From NCBI GenBank assembly GCA_949070545.1, contig CARTQV010000014.1, positions 1 through 14,865 on the forward strand: a stretch of 14,865 bases of DNA, written 5' to 3'. The stretch is from an uncultured Candidatus Saccharibacteria bacterium (GTDB taxonomy: Bacteria > Patescibacteriota > Saccharimonadia > Saccharimonadales > Saccharimonadaceae). This document shows positions 1 through 6,528 of the stretch, piece by piece. Position 1 is the stretch's first letter, and each line of letters starts with the position of its first letter. The notes beneath the pieces were generated by a model that had not been told where the DNA came from, searched no databases, and saw nothing but the letters and a program-made list of their open reading frames with translations. The position numbers and the translations under genes were made by a program.

Positions 1-128
1 ACACTAGTCTCCCCCTCCGCTGCCTAGCTAGTTGGTGTCTATAGTAGGAGGAAGGGAACAGGCAACACGAATCATCTAAAACAAACACAAACCTTTTCAA
101 AAAATAGATTTATATTTGTGCCATAAGA
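1..128. other. Unassigned AT-rich edge region with inverted repeats
   Basis: No open reading frame or recognisable RNA gene is seen here. The first 60 bases are richer in G and C than the rest and contain short inverted repeats: ACTAG at 3-7 against CTAGT at 29-33, and CCTCC at 14-18 against GGAGG at 47-51. This would fit the 3' end of a structured RNA whose body lies to the left of the window, but no conserved tRNA, tmRNA, RNase P or SRP element can be matched. From about 75 to 128 the sequence is simple and AT-rich, as is usual upstream of a promoter. Confidence 0.3.
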
Positions 129-137
129 TGTTATAAT
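129..137 (+). promoter_or_regulatory. Extended -10 promoter for the NUDIX/phosphatase unit
   Basis: TGT followed by TATAAT (132-137) gives an extended -10 element; TTTATA at 109-114 is a weak -35 with 17-bp spacing. Transcription would begin near 144 and leave a leader of about 95 nt before the NUDIX start. This is much longer than the near-zero leaders elsewhere in the window. Confidence 0.6.
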
Positions 138-166
138 GGAAACATTAGTAACTTATTGGAGTAAAT

Positions 167-256
167 ATGTTTTTTCAACTAAAGCTAGCTTTAGTTTCTG
201 ACAATGTCAGAAACTATCGACCGATAGAAAAGGGGGACTATGCCAGAACTCATTGA
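167..256 (+). CDS. Possible 29-codon upstream ORF (leader peptide)
   Basis: ATG at 167 is preceded by TTGGAG at 156-161 with 5-nt spacing, a good Shine-Dalgarno arrangement. The frame runs 29 codons to TGA at 254-256, so it passes through three palindromes (178-227) and overlaps the NUDIX start codon at 240 by 17 nt in another frame. The peptide begins MFFQLKLALV and has no recognised domain. Its position suggests a leader peptide whose translation alters folding of the leader or access to the NUDIX ribosome binding site. It could also be chance; the case rests only on the Shine-Dalgarno, the location and the overlap. Confidence 0.3.
   Translation: MFFQLKLALVSDNVRNYRPIEKGDYARTH
178..227. repeat. 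Chain of three overlapping palindromes in the NUDIX leader
   Basis: Three perfect dyads sit end to end. Dyad 1 (178-195) has arms ACTAAAGCT/AGCTTTAGT with no spacer. Dyad 2 (193-215) has 11-bp arms AGTTTCTGACA/TGTCAGAAACT around a single A. Dyad 3 (214-227) has arms CTATCG/CGATAG around AC. Neighbouring dyads share 3 and 2 bases at their joints. In RNA they would form three consecutive hairpins just upstream of the AGGGGG Shine-Dalgarno at 231-236; in DNA they could be protein-binding sites. There is no U-tract, so they do not form a standard terminator. Confidence 0.7.
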
Positions 257-785
257 CATCCTCGACGAAAACGGCATCAAAACTGGCGCAATTGCCTCAC
301 GCGAAGAAATCCATCAGAAAGGCTTATGGCACCGCTGTATCGTCGTTGCAATTTTGAATGACCAAAACGAGATTCTTCTCCAGCAACGTGCCCACAACAA
401 ACACAAAAATCCCGACAAGTGGGATATTTCTGCTGCTGGACATATCTCCGCTGGCCAAGACTCTTTATCAGCTGCCGCTCGCGAAATCAACGAAGAAGTT
501 AGCGTCAACCTCGCAAAACGTATCGACATCAGTGACTTTCGGTATATGTTTTGCTATCGCCACGAACAGGTCATCGATGAAAACTATATTGACCGCCAAT
601 TCTATGACTTTTTTATCCTTCGTCAACCAGACCTGCACCTTGAAAATATCACCATGCAAACTAGCGAAGTTCAAGCCGTGAAGTTTTGTGCCATGTCCGA
701 GCTACGCACGCTAATTGAAACTGGTGGTATCGTGCAACGCGACGCCGTATATGCTGCCTTAGAAGATTATATTTATAAGATCTAG
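240..785 (+). CDS. NUDIX hydrolase (IPP-isomerase-like subgroup)
   Basis: This 181-residue protein belongs to the NUDIX superfamily, which hydrolyses nucleoside diphosphates linked to another group X. The start is supported by AGGGGG at 231-236. The N-terminal region (DILDENG, then GLWHR at 28-32) and the stretch WDISAAGHISAG (61-72) are typical of the subgroup often labelled isopentenyl-diphosphate isomerase-like or YfcD-like. The Nudix box spans G67 to V89. The metal-binding REIxEE core (R81, E82, E85, E86) is intact, but the first glutamate of the canonical box is Q73 and the usual late glycine is S88. The catalytic cysteine context of true type I isomerases is not seen, so a housecleaning or nucleotide pyrophosphatase role is more likely. 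The substrate cannot be named. The phosphatase gene follows after 9 nt, probably in the same transcript. Confidence 0.88.
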   Translation: MPELIDILDENGIKTGAIASREEIHQKGLWHRCIVVAILNDQNEILLQQRAHNKHKNPDKWDISAAGHISAGQDSLSAAAREINEEVSVNLAKRIDISDFRYMFCYRHEQVIDENYIDRQFYDFFILRQPDLHLENITMQTSEVQAVKFCAMSELRTLIETGGIVQRDAVYAALEDYIYKI

Positions 786-794
786 GAAATATCT

Positions 795-1343
795 ATGAAA
801 TTATACCTCACTCGCCATGGTCAAACCGATTGGAACCTGGAAATGCGCGCCCAAGGTCGTTGCGACCAGCCCTTGAACGACACTGGACGCAATCAAGCTA
901 TCGCTCTACGTGACAAGATTGCAGGACTCGATTTCGATATTTGTTATACGTCACCCCTGAAACGCGCCTCTGAAACAGCCAAAATCGCCGTGAACGGTCG
1001 CTCCGAAATTATATACCATGACAGCCTAATTGAACGAAGTTTTGGAGATTTCGAGGGAAAGATAATTAAATCCTGGTCAGAGTTGGTCGACGGCGTGAAT
1101 ATCGACGACCCAGAGCTTACCAAAATTACTGGCGGAGTTGAAACCGTACAAAGTGTTCTCGCGCGCACAAAAACTTTTCTAGATGAGCTGAAAGCAAAAC
1201 ATCCTATCGACGCTAAGATTCTTGTTGTTGGTCACGGCGGCATGTCGAAAGCTTTCGATTGGCTCCTCAGCGAACATGACCCTGATGCTTTTTATGGCAA
1301 AACCCATCTCGGAAATTGCGAACTAAAAATGTATGAAATCTAG
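795..1343 (+). CDS. Histidine phosphatase family protein (phosphoglycerate mutase-like)
   Basis: This 182-residue cytosolic protein has the branch-1 histidine phosphatase signature. The RHG motif at residues 7-9 supplies the phospho-accepting H8, TSPLKRASETA lies near residues 54-64, IERSFGDFEG carries the acidic general acid/base region, and VVGHGG holds the second histidine, H147. Length and motifs fit the GpmB/CobC/PhoE-like phosphatases rather than the longer cofactor-dependent GpmA mutase. A weak Shine-Dalgarno, AGGAAA at 784-789, overlaps the stop codon of the NUDIX gene, so the two are probably co-transcribed. Two hydrolases of small phosphorylated metabolites side by side suggest metabolite clean-up or salvage, but the substrate is unknown. 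Confidence 0.88.
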   Translation: MKLYLTRHGQTDWNLEMRAQGRCDQPLNDTGRNQAIALRDKIAGLDFDICYTSPLKRASETAKIAVNGRSEIIYHDSLIERSFGDFEGKIIKSWSELVDGVNIDDPELTKITGGVETVQSVLARTKTFLDELKAKHPIDAKILVVGHGGMSKAFDWLLSEHDPDAFYGKTHLGNCELKMYEI

Positions 1344-1360
1344 GTATCACCGATAGATCA

Positions 1361-1389
1361 TTGCACACTCATTCTTTTTATGCTAAAAT
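1361..1389 (+). promoter_or_regulatory. Promoter for the antiporter gene, near-leaderless
   Basis: TTGCAC at 1361-1366 and TGC-TAAAAT (-10 at 1384-1389) are separated by 17 bp. This is the only promoter in the window with a recognisable -35, which may compensate for the weaker -10. The ATG at 1399 is 9 nt past the -10 box, so the transcript should start at or within a few bases of the start codon. No Shine-Dalgarno is present. Confidence 0.65.
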
Positions 1390-1398
1390 CAAAATATC

Positions 1399-2352
1399 AT
1401 GGCTCTAAGTATCATTTTATTGATCGTCGGTTTTATCCTTTTGATTAAGGGTGCCGATGTTTTTGTTGACGGAGCATCTAGCACGGCCGAAAACTTCAAA
1501 ATCTCCAAAATGCTCATCGGGCTTACCATCATCGCCTTCGGCACTAGCGCGCCCGAATTTGCCGTCTCCATGTCCGCGCTCGCTTCCGGGAGCACTGATA
1601 TGGTCCTCGGCAACGTAATCGGGAGTTGTATCCTCAACATTCTTCTCATTCTCGGTCTCGCCGCCGTTATTCGCCCAATCAAAATTACCGACAACACCAT
1701 CCGCAAGGAACTTCCGCTCTGTCTCTTGATTTCGACACTTCTCGCCGTCTTGTTCCTCGACGTCAGTCTCGGTTCTGGAGCCGAGAATCAAATCACACGC
1801 GCTGACGCCATCGTTATTTTGCTCTTTTTCTCAATTTTTCTGTATTACCTCATCACACTCGCAAAGCAGAAGAAGGAAAAGAAGACCAAAGCGAAACCGA
1901 AGTTCTCACTCGGAAAATCACTCGTCCTCGTCGCAATTGGACTGTTCGGGATTATTATCGGTAGCAACCTAGTCGTCGAAAGCGCTTCCAGCATCGCCAC
2001 CAGTATCGGTCTCAGCGAACGTATCATCTCTCTCACAGTGATCGCTTTCGGGACATCATTACCCGAGCTCGTCACTACTATCGTCGCCGCGAAAAAAGGT
2101 GAACAAGAACTTGCCGTCGGAAACATCATCGGCAGCAATATCTTCAATATTTGTATCGTCTTAGGGATCCCAGTTGCGTTTTTTGGCACCATCACACCGA
2201 GCAGTTTTCAATACATTGACTTGATTATGCTCGTTGCCTCTTCCGCTCTACTTTTTGTATTTTCCGCAACCACAAAACGAATCAATCGTACCGAGGGGAT
2301 TATGATGTTACTACTTTTTGTCGCCTATTATGGAGTCGTTTTAATAAGTTAA
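1399..2352 (+). CDS. Calcium/sodium antiporter, YrbG-type (CaCA family)
   Basis: This 317-residue integral membrane protein exchanges Ca2+ for Na+ (or H+) across the cytoplasmic membrane. It shows the internal duplication of the Ca2+:cation antiporter family. The alpha-1 repeat has GLTIIAFGTSAPEF (41-54) and GNVIGSCILN (71-80); the alpha-2 repeat has SLTVIAFGTSLPEL (211-224) and GNIIGSNIFN (241-250). Ion-binding positions known from NCX_Mj can be placed: E53, S76 and N80 in the first half, E223, S246 and N250 in the second. N250 occupies the NCX_Mj Asp240 position, a substitution common in bacterial YrbG-like proteins. C77 replaces the usual Asn of the first GSN motif. A lysine-rich cytosolic loop at about 154-170 separates the halves. 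About ten membrane segments are expected, and the length is normal for the family. It is probably transcribed alone. Confidence 0.93.
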   Translation: MALSIILLIVGFILLIKGADVFVDGASSTAENFKISKMLIGLTIIAFGTSAPEFAVSMSALASGSTDMVLGNVIGSCILNILLILGLAAVIRPIKITDNTIRKELPLCLLISTLLAVLFLDVSLGSGAENQITRADAIVILLFFSIFLYYLITLAKQKKEKKTKAKPKFSLGKSLVLVAIGLFGIIIGSNLVVESASSIATSIGLSERIISLTVIAFGTSLPELVTTIVAAKKGEQELAVGNIIGSNIFNICIVLGIPVAFFGTITPSSFQYIDLIMLVASSALLFVFSATTKRINRTEGIMMLLLFVAYYGVVLIS

Positions 2353-2374
2353 TTTTCTAAGTCTCGATTTTCTG

Positions 2375-2383
2375 TGCTATAAT
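2375..2383 (+). promoter_or_regulatory. Extended -10 promoter for ldh
   Basis: TGC followed by TATAAT (2378-2383) ends 10 nt before the ATG at 2394. No clear -35 is visible. The leader would be only 1-5 nt and no Shine-Dalgarno is present. Confidence 0.65.
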
Positions 2384-2393
2384 CATAAGTGAT

Positions 2394-3308
2394 ATGAGTG
2401 GTAGGGTAATGATTGTGGGCACTGGTAACGTTGGCGCAAGCATTGCCTATGCTTTGATCAACCAGCGCACTGCCGTCAGTGAAGTAATTTTGACTGATCT
2501 CGACTCCGCTGATGCCGAAGGTGAGGTACTCGACCTCTCAGACGCCCTCGCCGTCGCTCCGAGTTGGCTCAAAATCCACACTGGTGACTATTCCGATGCG
2601 AAGAGTTGCGATATTTGCGTCTTGACTGCTGGCGCGAACCAAAAACCCGGTGAAACTCGCGTTGATCTCGTTCAAGAAAATGCCAAAATTATTAAGTCCA
2701 TCGTCAGCAAAATTATGCAAGCTGGCTTCAACGGCATTTTTCTCGTCGTCTCGAACCCAATGGATGCTTTGACTTATCTAACTTGGCGCTATTCTGGTCT
2801 GCCCGAAGAGCGCGTCATCGGAAGCGGCACAGTACTCGATACGGCAAGATTGAAATATCGTATCTCACGCACACTCGGAGTTCACCCGAAATCTGTCCAC
2901 GCTTACCAACTCGGCGAACACGGCGACAGCGAGTTCACACTCTGGTCGAACGCTAACGTCGGTGGCGAAAAAATCTCCAGTCTCCTCACGAAGCCAGAAC
3001 GCGAAGAAATCGAAAACTATGTCCGTCATGAAGCTTATAGTATTATTGAAAAAAAAGGCGCAACACATTATGGTATCGGCGCCTGTAGCGTGCAGATCAT
3101 CAACTGCATCCTAAACGACGAACGTAGAATCTTACCAGTCTCTAGTTTTGACGATTGTCATGGCGTTTATAATGGTTTCCCAGCTGTTGTTGGACGCAGC
3201 GGAGTCATTCGACGTACCAATTTAAAACTGTCCGAAGCAGAAGGGGTTAAATTCCAGAAAACTATCAACGCTTTGAAGGCAACTTTAAAACAAGTGGAGG
3301 ATAAATAA
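2394..3308 (+). CDS. ldh: L-lactate dehydrogenase
   Basis: This cytosolic enzyme of 304 residues reduces pyruvate to L-lactate with NADH and so regenerates NAD+ in fermentation. The Rossmann motif GTGNVG is at residues 9-14. The substrate loop TAGANQKPGETR carries Q83, which corresponds to the lactate-specific Gln102 (malate dehydrogenases have Arg), and R89, which corresponds to Arg109. The catalytic centre is complete: D149 and R152 in VLDTARLKYR, and H176 in GEHGDSE. The protein is slightly short, but no domain is missing. The gene starts from an almost leaderless promoter. Its stop overlaps the next ATG (TAATG at 3306-3310), which couples it to the DUF2207 gene, an unusual partner for a metabolic enzyme. 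Confidence 0.95.
   Translation: MSGRVMIVGTGNVGASIAYALINQRTAVSEVILTDLDSADAEGEVLDLSDALAVAPSWLKIHTGDYSDAKSCDICVLTAGANQKPGETRVDLVQENAKIIKSIVSKIMQAGFNGIFLVVSNPMDALTYLTWRYSGLPEERVIGSGTVLDTARLKYRISRTLGVHPKSVHAYQLGEHGDSEFTLWSNANVGGEKISSLLTKPEREEIENYVRHEAYSIIEKKGATHYGIGACSVQIINCILNDERRILPVSSFDDCHGVYNGFPAVVGRSGVIRRTNLKLSEAEGVKFQKTINALKATLKQVEDK
3294..3300 (+). promoter_or_regulatory. Strong Shine-Dalgarno for the DUF2207 gene
   Basis: GTGGAGG lies 7 nt before the ATG at 3308, inside the last codons of ldh, and fixes that start. It illustrates the contrast in this window between internal operon genes with a Shine-Dalgarno and first genes without one. Confidence 0.75.
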
Positions 3309-5233
3309 TGTTAGGGACAAGAAGGAAACATAGAATATGGCGAAAAGTTTTGTTTATTATTGGAGCTATCCACATAGTAAGCGCTGGAAGTGCTGCTCCA
3401 GTATCGGCAGCTAGCAATACCAATGATTTTTATTTTGACAATTTCGTCGCCGATTATTATCTCAGCCGTGACGATGACGGCACTAGTCGTTTGCGTGTCG
3501 TCGAGACCTTCACTGCCATTTTTCCTGATTTCGATCAAAATCATGGGATAACCCGTATCATCCCATACACAAACCAAGATGGGAAAAACCTCACTATGAA
3601 AAGTGATCAACATCTTGATATAAAAATTACCCATAACGGAATCGCCGAAAAGCCTTACAAAATCGAAAATGGTGATGGTTATTTCTCGGTTTACCTCGGC
3701 AATGCAAACGAGTTTGTACACGATATGCAAACTTATACTCTAGAATACGAGTTTGAAAATGTCATAGTTGATTTTTCCGAAGACGGAGCGGCTTGGCAAG
3801 AGCTATATTGGGATACGAACGGCAATGACTGGCAACAAAAGTTCGGTCGCTTGACTGCGAGAGTACACCTTGATGGAACGGAAATCATGAATAATGTCGA
3901 CCCAGATGTATTCTGCTATGTTGGTGAATATGGCGCGAGTGGAACTGAGCGTTGCAACATTTTTCCAAGAGAGGATGGCTTTGAATTTCAAGCTTATAAT
4001 TTACGCGGCGGAGAAAATCTAACTTTTGACATCAGTTTTGCGCCTGGAACCTTCGCTAGCGTGAAGCCAAAAAATGATTATCGTCTCGTCATAACTTTAG
4101 CTATTGAAATCTTATGTGCCGGAGGAATAGTCTTCTACATTGTTATATCATACAAAAAAATCGCTGAAAAACGCAAGTTTTATCAAGGATTGTTCGTAAA
4201 GCCAGAATATAACGCTCCAAAAGGCCTATCAAGTGCTGAAATGGCCCAAAATTATCTTCATAATAGCACAATTAGTCGCGGAAAGCTCTTCACTGCCACT
4301 ATTATGGAGATGGCTACGCAAGGAAAAATCGAAATCTTAAAATCTGAACAGGAAAAACGCTTTGGCGGGAAACGTGATATTTGGAAAATCCGCCTAAAAA
4401 CGACTATGCTAACCGCCACCGAAAAAGACGTACTTAAGGTTCTCAATAATAGTATCAGCGATCCGAAAGTTGGCGAGGAAATTTCTATTATTAATCATCC
4501 GACCACCAGTGCCATGGTCACCGCCAGTCGTGATTTCACTGACCAAATACGTACTAACCTACGCACGGCCGAGCTTCTCGAGGTAACACAGAAAAAACAT
4601 TTCAAACCAGTCGACGTCATCAGCGGGATCGCTATGGTTTGGCTATTCATCGGATTTTGCGTTATGCTGTTCTTAATTGACGGTGGTCCAAGTTATCATA
4701 TCCTAGTCGGCGGAGGCCAGCTAATCGCAGTTGACATCTTACTCTGGATCGTGATGTTTGTTACCATGATCATCAGCGCCATTATGCTCGAACCATATTT
4801 TACTCACACAAAAAAAGGCCTGGAATATTCACGCTATATGGACGGCCTGAAATTATACATCAAAATGGCCGAAAAAGATCGTATCAAACTTTTACAAAGC
4901 ACAAAAGGTGCCGATGTGTCACATCAAGGCATCGTTAAAATCTACGAAAAATTACTACCGTACGCCATCATTCTCGGATTCGAGAAAACTTGGTTCGAGG
5001 AAATGGGACGCTACTACGAATTCGACGACGTCAAATCGCCAAATTGGTATGCTACTGGCATAACCGCCTTCAATGCTCGCGAATTCTCGCATGCACTCGG
5101 CAGCGTTTCGAGCGCCGTCACTCTCAGTACAGCCCATTCCAGTTCTTCTGGATCAAGCTCCAGCCACTCTGGCGGTGGTGGAGGAGGATTCTCCGGCGGA
5201 GGGGGTGGAGGCGGAGGTGGCGGTGGTTGGTAA
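3308..5233 (+). CDS. DUF2207 family membrane protein with poly-glycine tail
   Basis: This 641-residue protein matches the usual layout of the DUF2207 family, whose function is unknown. A signal peptide has basic residues at 5-12, a hydrophobic core at 14-30 and a likely cleavage site after VSA at about 34. The exported beta-rich domain (about 38-255) includes VVETFTAIFPDF and ITRIIPY. A membrane helix at about 258-282 leads into a cytosolic domain (about 283-433). Two more helices lie at about 435-457 and 473-496, and a cytosolic helical region follows, including LEYSRYMDGLKLYI. The C-terminus is a Ser-rich stretch followed by a glycine run broken by FS and ending in Trp, a known hallmark of this family. 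The gene is coupled to ldh by TAATG and a strong Shine-Dalgarno. A role in the envelope is likely, but nothing more specific is supported. Confidence 0.85.
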   Translation: MLGTRRKHRIWRKVLFIIGAIHIVSAGSAAPVSAASNTNDFYFDNFVADYYLSRDDDGTSRLRVVETFTAIFPDFDQNHGITRIIPYTNQDGKNLTMKSDQHLDIKITHNGIAEKPYKIENGDGYFSVYLGNANEFVHDMQTYTLEYEFENVIVDFSEDGAAWQELYWDTNGNDWQQKFGRLTARVHLDGTEIMNNVDPDVFCYVGEYGASGTERCNIFPREDGFEFQAYNLRGGENLTFDISFAPGTFASVKPKNDYRLVITLAIEILCAGGIVFYIVISYKKIAEKRKFYQGLFVKPEYNAPKGLSSAEMAQNYLHNSTISRGKLFTATIMEMATQGKIEILKSEQEKRFGGKRDIWKIRLKTTMLTATEKDVLKVLNNSISDPKVGEEISIINHPTTSAMVTASRDFTDQIRTNLRTAELLEVTQKKHFKPVDVISGIAMVWLFIGFCVMLFLIDGGPSYHILVGGGQLIAVDILLWIVMFVTMIISAIMLEPYFTHTKKGLEYSRYMDGLKLYIKMAEKDRIKLLQSTKGADVSHQGIVKIYEKLLPYAIILGFEKTWFEEMGRYYEFDDVKSPNWYATGITAFNAREFSHALGSVSSAVTLSTAHSSSSGSSSSHSGGGGGGFSGGGGGGGGGGGW

Positions 5234-5267
5234 ACCACAAGATGAACTAGTCGTTAGAGTATCCTTG

Positions 5268-5276
5268 TGCTATAAT
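5268..5276 (+). promoter_or_regulatory. Extended -10 promoter for serS, leaderless
   Basis: TGC followed by TATAAT (5271-5276) ends 7 nt before the ATG at 5284, so the predicted transcription start falls on the A of the start codon or next to it. No -35 hexamer or Shine-Dalgarno is visible. Confidence 0.7.
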
Positions 5277-5283
5277 TATTAGC

Positions 5284-6528
5284 ATGTTAGACGTTAATTT
5301 TATTCGGAAAAATCAAAGTTTAGTTGAGAAGTCTGCTCATGAAAAAGGTTATGAAGTTGACCTTCCGAAGTTACTTAAAATTGACGACCGCCGAAAAGAG
5401 TTATTACAACAAATTGAGTCATTGCGTCGCGAGCGCAATGACATTGCTGCGAAAATGAAAGGCGGGAAGCCTAGTGCAGAGTTAATCGCCACTGGAAAAG
5501 ATATTAAGGAGAAAATCGCCAGACTGGAACCAGAACTGGACACGGTACAGAGCAAGCTTTCAGGGTTACTGAAAAAAGTCCCAAACATTATCTTCGACGA
5601 CGTGCCACTTGGCGGAGAAGAATGTAGCGTCGAAGTGAGAAATTGGGGCGAGAAAAAATCAGAAGGAGTTGATCATCTCGACTACGCGACCGAGCGTGGC
5701 TGGTTGGATTTTGAACGCGGCGCCAAAGTTGCTGGCGCAAAGTTCTATTATCTGAGAGATGGGCTAGCCCTGCTCGAAAATGCTTTGTTGCAATTTGGTC
5801 TAAAGAAAGTCTTGGAACATGGTTTTCATTATATGACCGTCCCCGACATGGTCTCCAGCAAAATTCTTGAAGGTTGTGGTTTTAATCCACGTAGCAGTGC
5901 TCAGAGTGATGAATATTTCATCGAAGGCGAAGATCTCGCCATGATCGCAACTGCCGAAATGCCGCTAACTGGCTTTCATATGGATGAAATTATTGACGAA
6001 AAAGATTTACCGCTTTGTTACGCCGGATATAGTGCATGCTTCCGCAAAGAAGCTGGTACCTATGGCAAACATACACGTGGCCTGTTCCGCGTCCATCAAT
6101 TCAACAAGCTCGAAATGTATGTTTTCTGTCTACCCGAAAAATCGAAAGAAATGCACGAAAAAATCCTCAAAATCGAAGAAGAGATTTGGCAAGAGCTAGG
6201 AATACCCTATCGCGTAATTAATATTGCCGCTGGTGACCTAGGCTCTCCTGCTGCAAAAAAGTATGATATTGAATACTGGAGTCCAGTCGATCAAAAATAT
6301 CGTGAAATCACCAGTTGTTCGAACTGCACCGACTTCCAAGCTCGCAGCTTGAATATTCGTGTGCGAAGAAAAAGTGGCGAAATCGAAGTCTTACATACAT
6401 TGAATGGAACCGCAATTTCTCTCGCCCGAACAATGGTAGCCGTACTTGAAAATTATGCAAAAAAAGACGGAAAACTAGAAGTTCCGAAAGCCTTGCGAGA
6501 GTTTTTAAACGGAGCGACTGAACTCTAA
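5284..6528 (+). CDS. serS: Serine--tRNA ligase
   Basis: This class II aminoacyl-tRNA synthetase of 414 residues charges tRNA-Ser with serine in the cytosol. Residues 1 to about 100 form the long antiparallel coiled coil that contacts the tRNA variable arm; they start with MLDVNFIRKN and are rich in Lys, Glu and Leu. The catalytic core holds motif 2 (CYAGYSACFRKEAGTYGKHT, 245-264, with R254) and motif 3 (NGTAISLART, 374-383, with R382). TAEMPL near 224-229 is the serine-binding TxE element. Length is normal and the protein looks complete. The start agrees with the standard SerRS N-terminus although there is no Shine-Dalgarno, which supports leaderless initiation. murJ begins directly after the stop codon. 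Confidence 0.96.
   Translation: MLDVNFIRKNQSLVEKSAHEKGYEVDLPKLLKIDDRRKELLQQIESLRRERNDIAAKMKGGKPSAELIATGKDIKEKIARLEPELDTVQSKLSGLLKKVPNIIFDDVPLGGEECSVEVRNWGEKKSEGVDHLDYATERGWLDFERGAKVAGAKFYYLRDGLALLENALLQFGLKKVLEHGFHYMTVPDMVSSKILEGCGFNPRSSAQSDEYFIEGEDLAMIATAEMPLTGFHMDEIIDEKDLPLCYAGYSACFRKEAGTYGKHTRGLFRVHQFNKLEMYVFCLPEKSKEMHEKILKIEEEIWQELGIPYRVINIAAGDLGSPAAKKYDIEYWSPVDQKYREITSCSNCTDFQARSLNIRVRRKSGEIEVLHTLNGTAISLARTMVAVLENYAKKDGKLEVPKALREFLNGATEL

Noticed and set aside
1..60. Possible 3' end of a tRNA, tmRNA or rRNA gene; a TAGCTAGTTGGTG stretch recalls 16S rRNA
   Set aside because: The 13-base likeness is not continued on either side, no TTCRA T-loop or CCA end can be placed, and the pairing partners would lie outside the window.
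1417..2195. Long minus-strand ORFs opposite the antiporter gene
   Set aside because: They mirror a strongly conserved membrane protein, have no promoter or Shine-Dalgarno, and encode nothing recognisable.
5014..5238. Minus-strand proline-rich ORF
   Set aside because: It is the complement of the glycine-tail codons of the DUF2207 gene, with no start signal of its own.
5223..5238. Hairpin GTGGTT/AACCAC at the end of the DUF2207 gene as a terminator
   Set aside because: It has only 6 bp, overlaps the coding end and stop codon, and is not followed by a T-tract.
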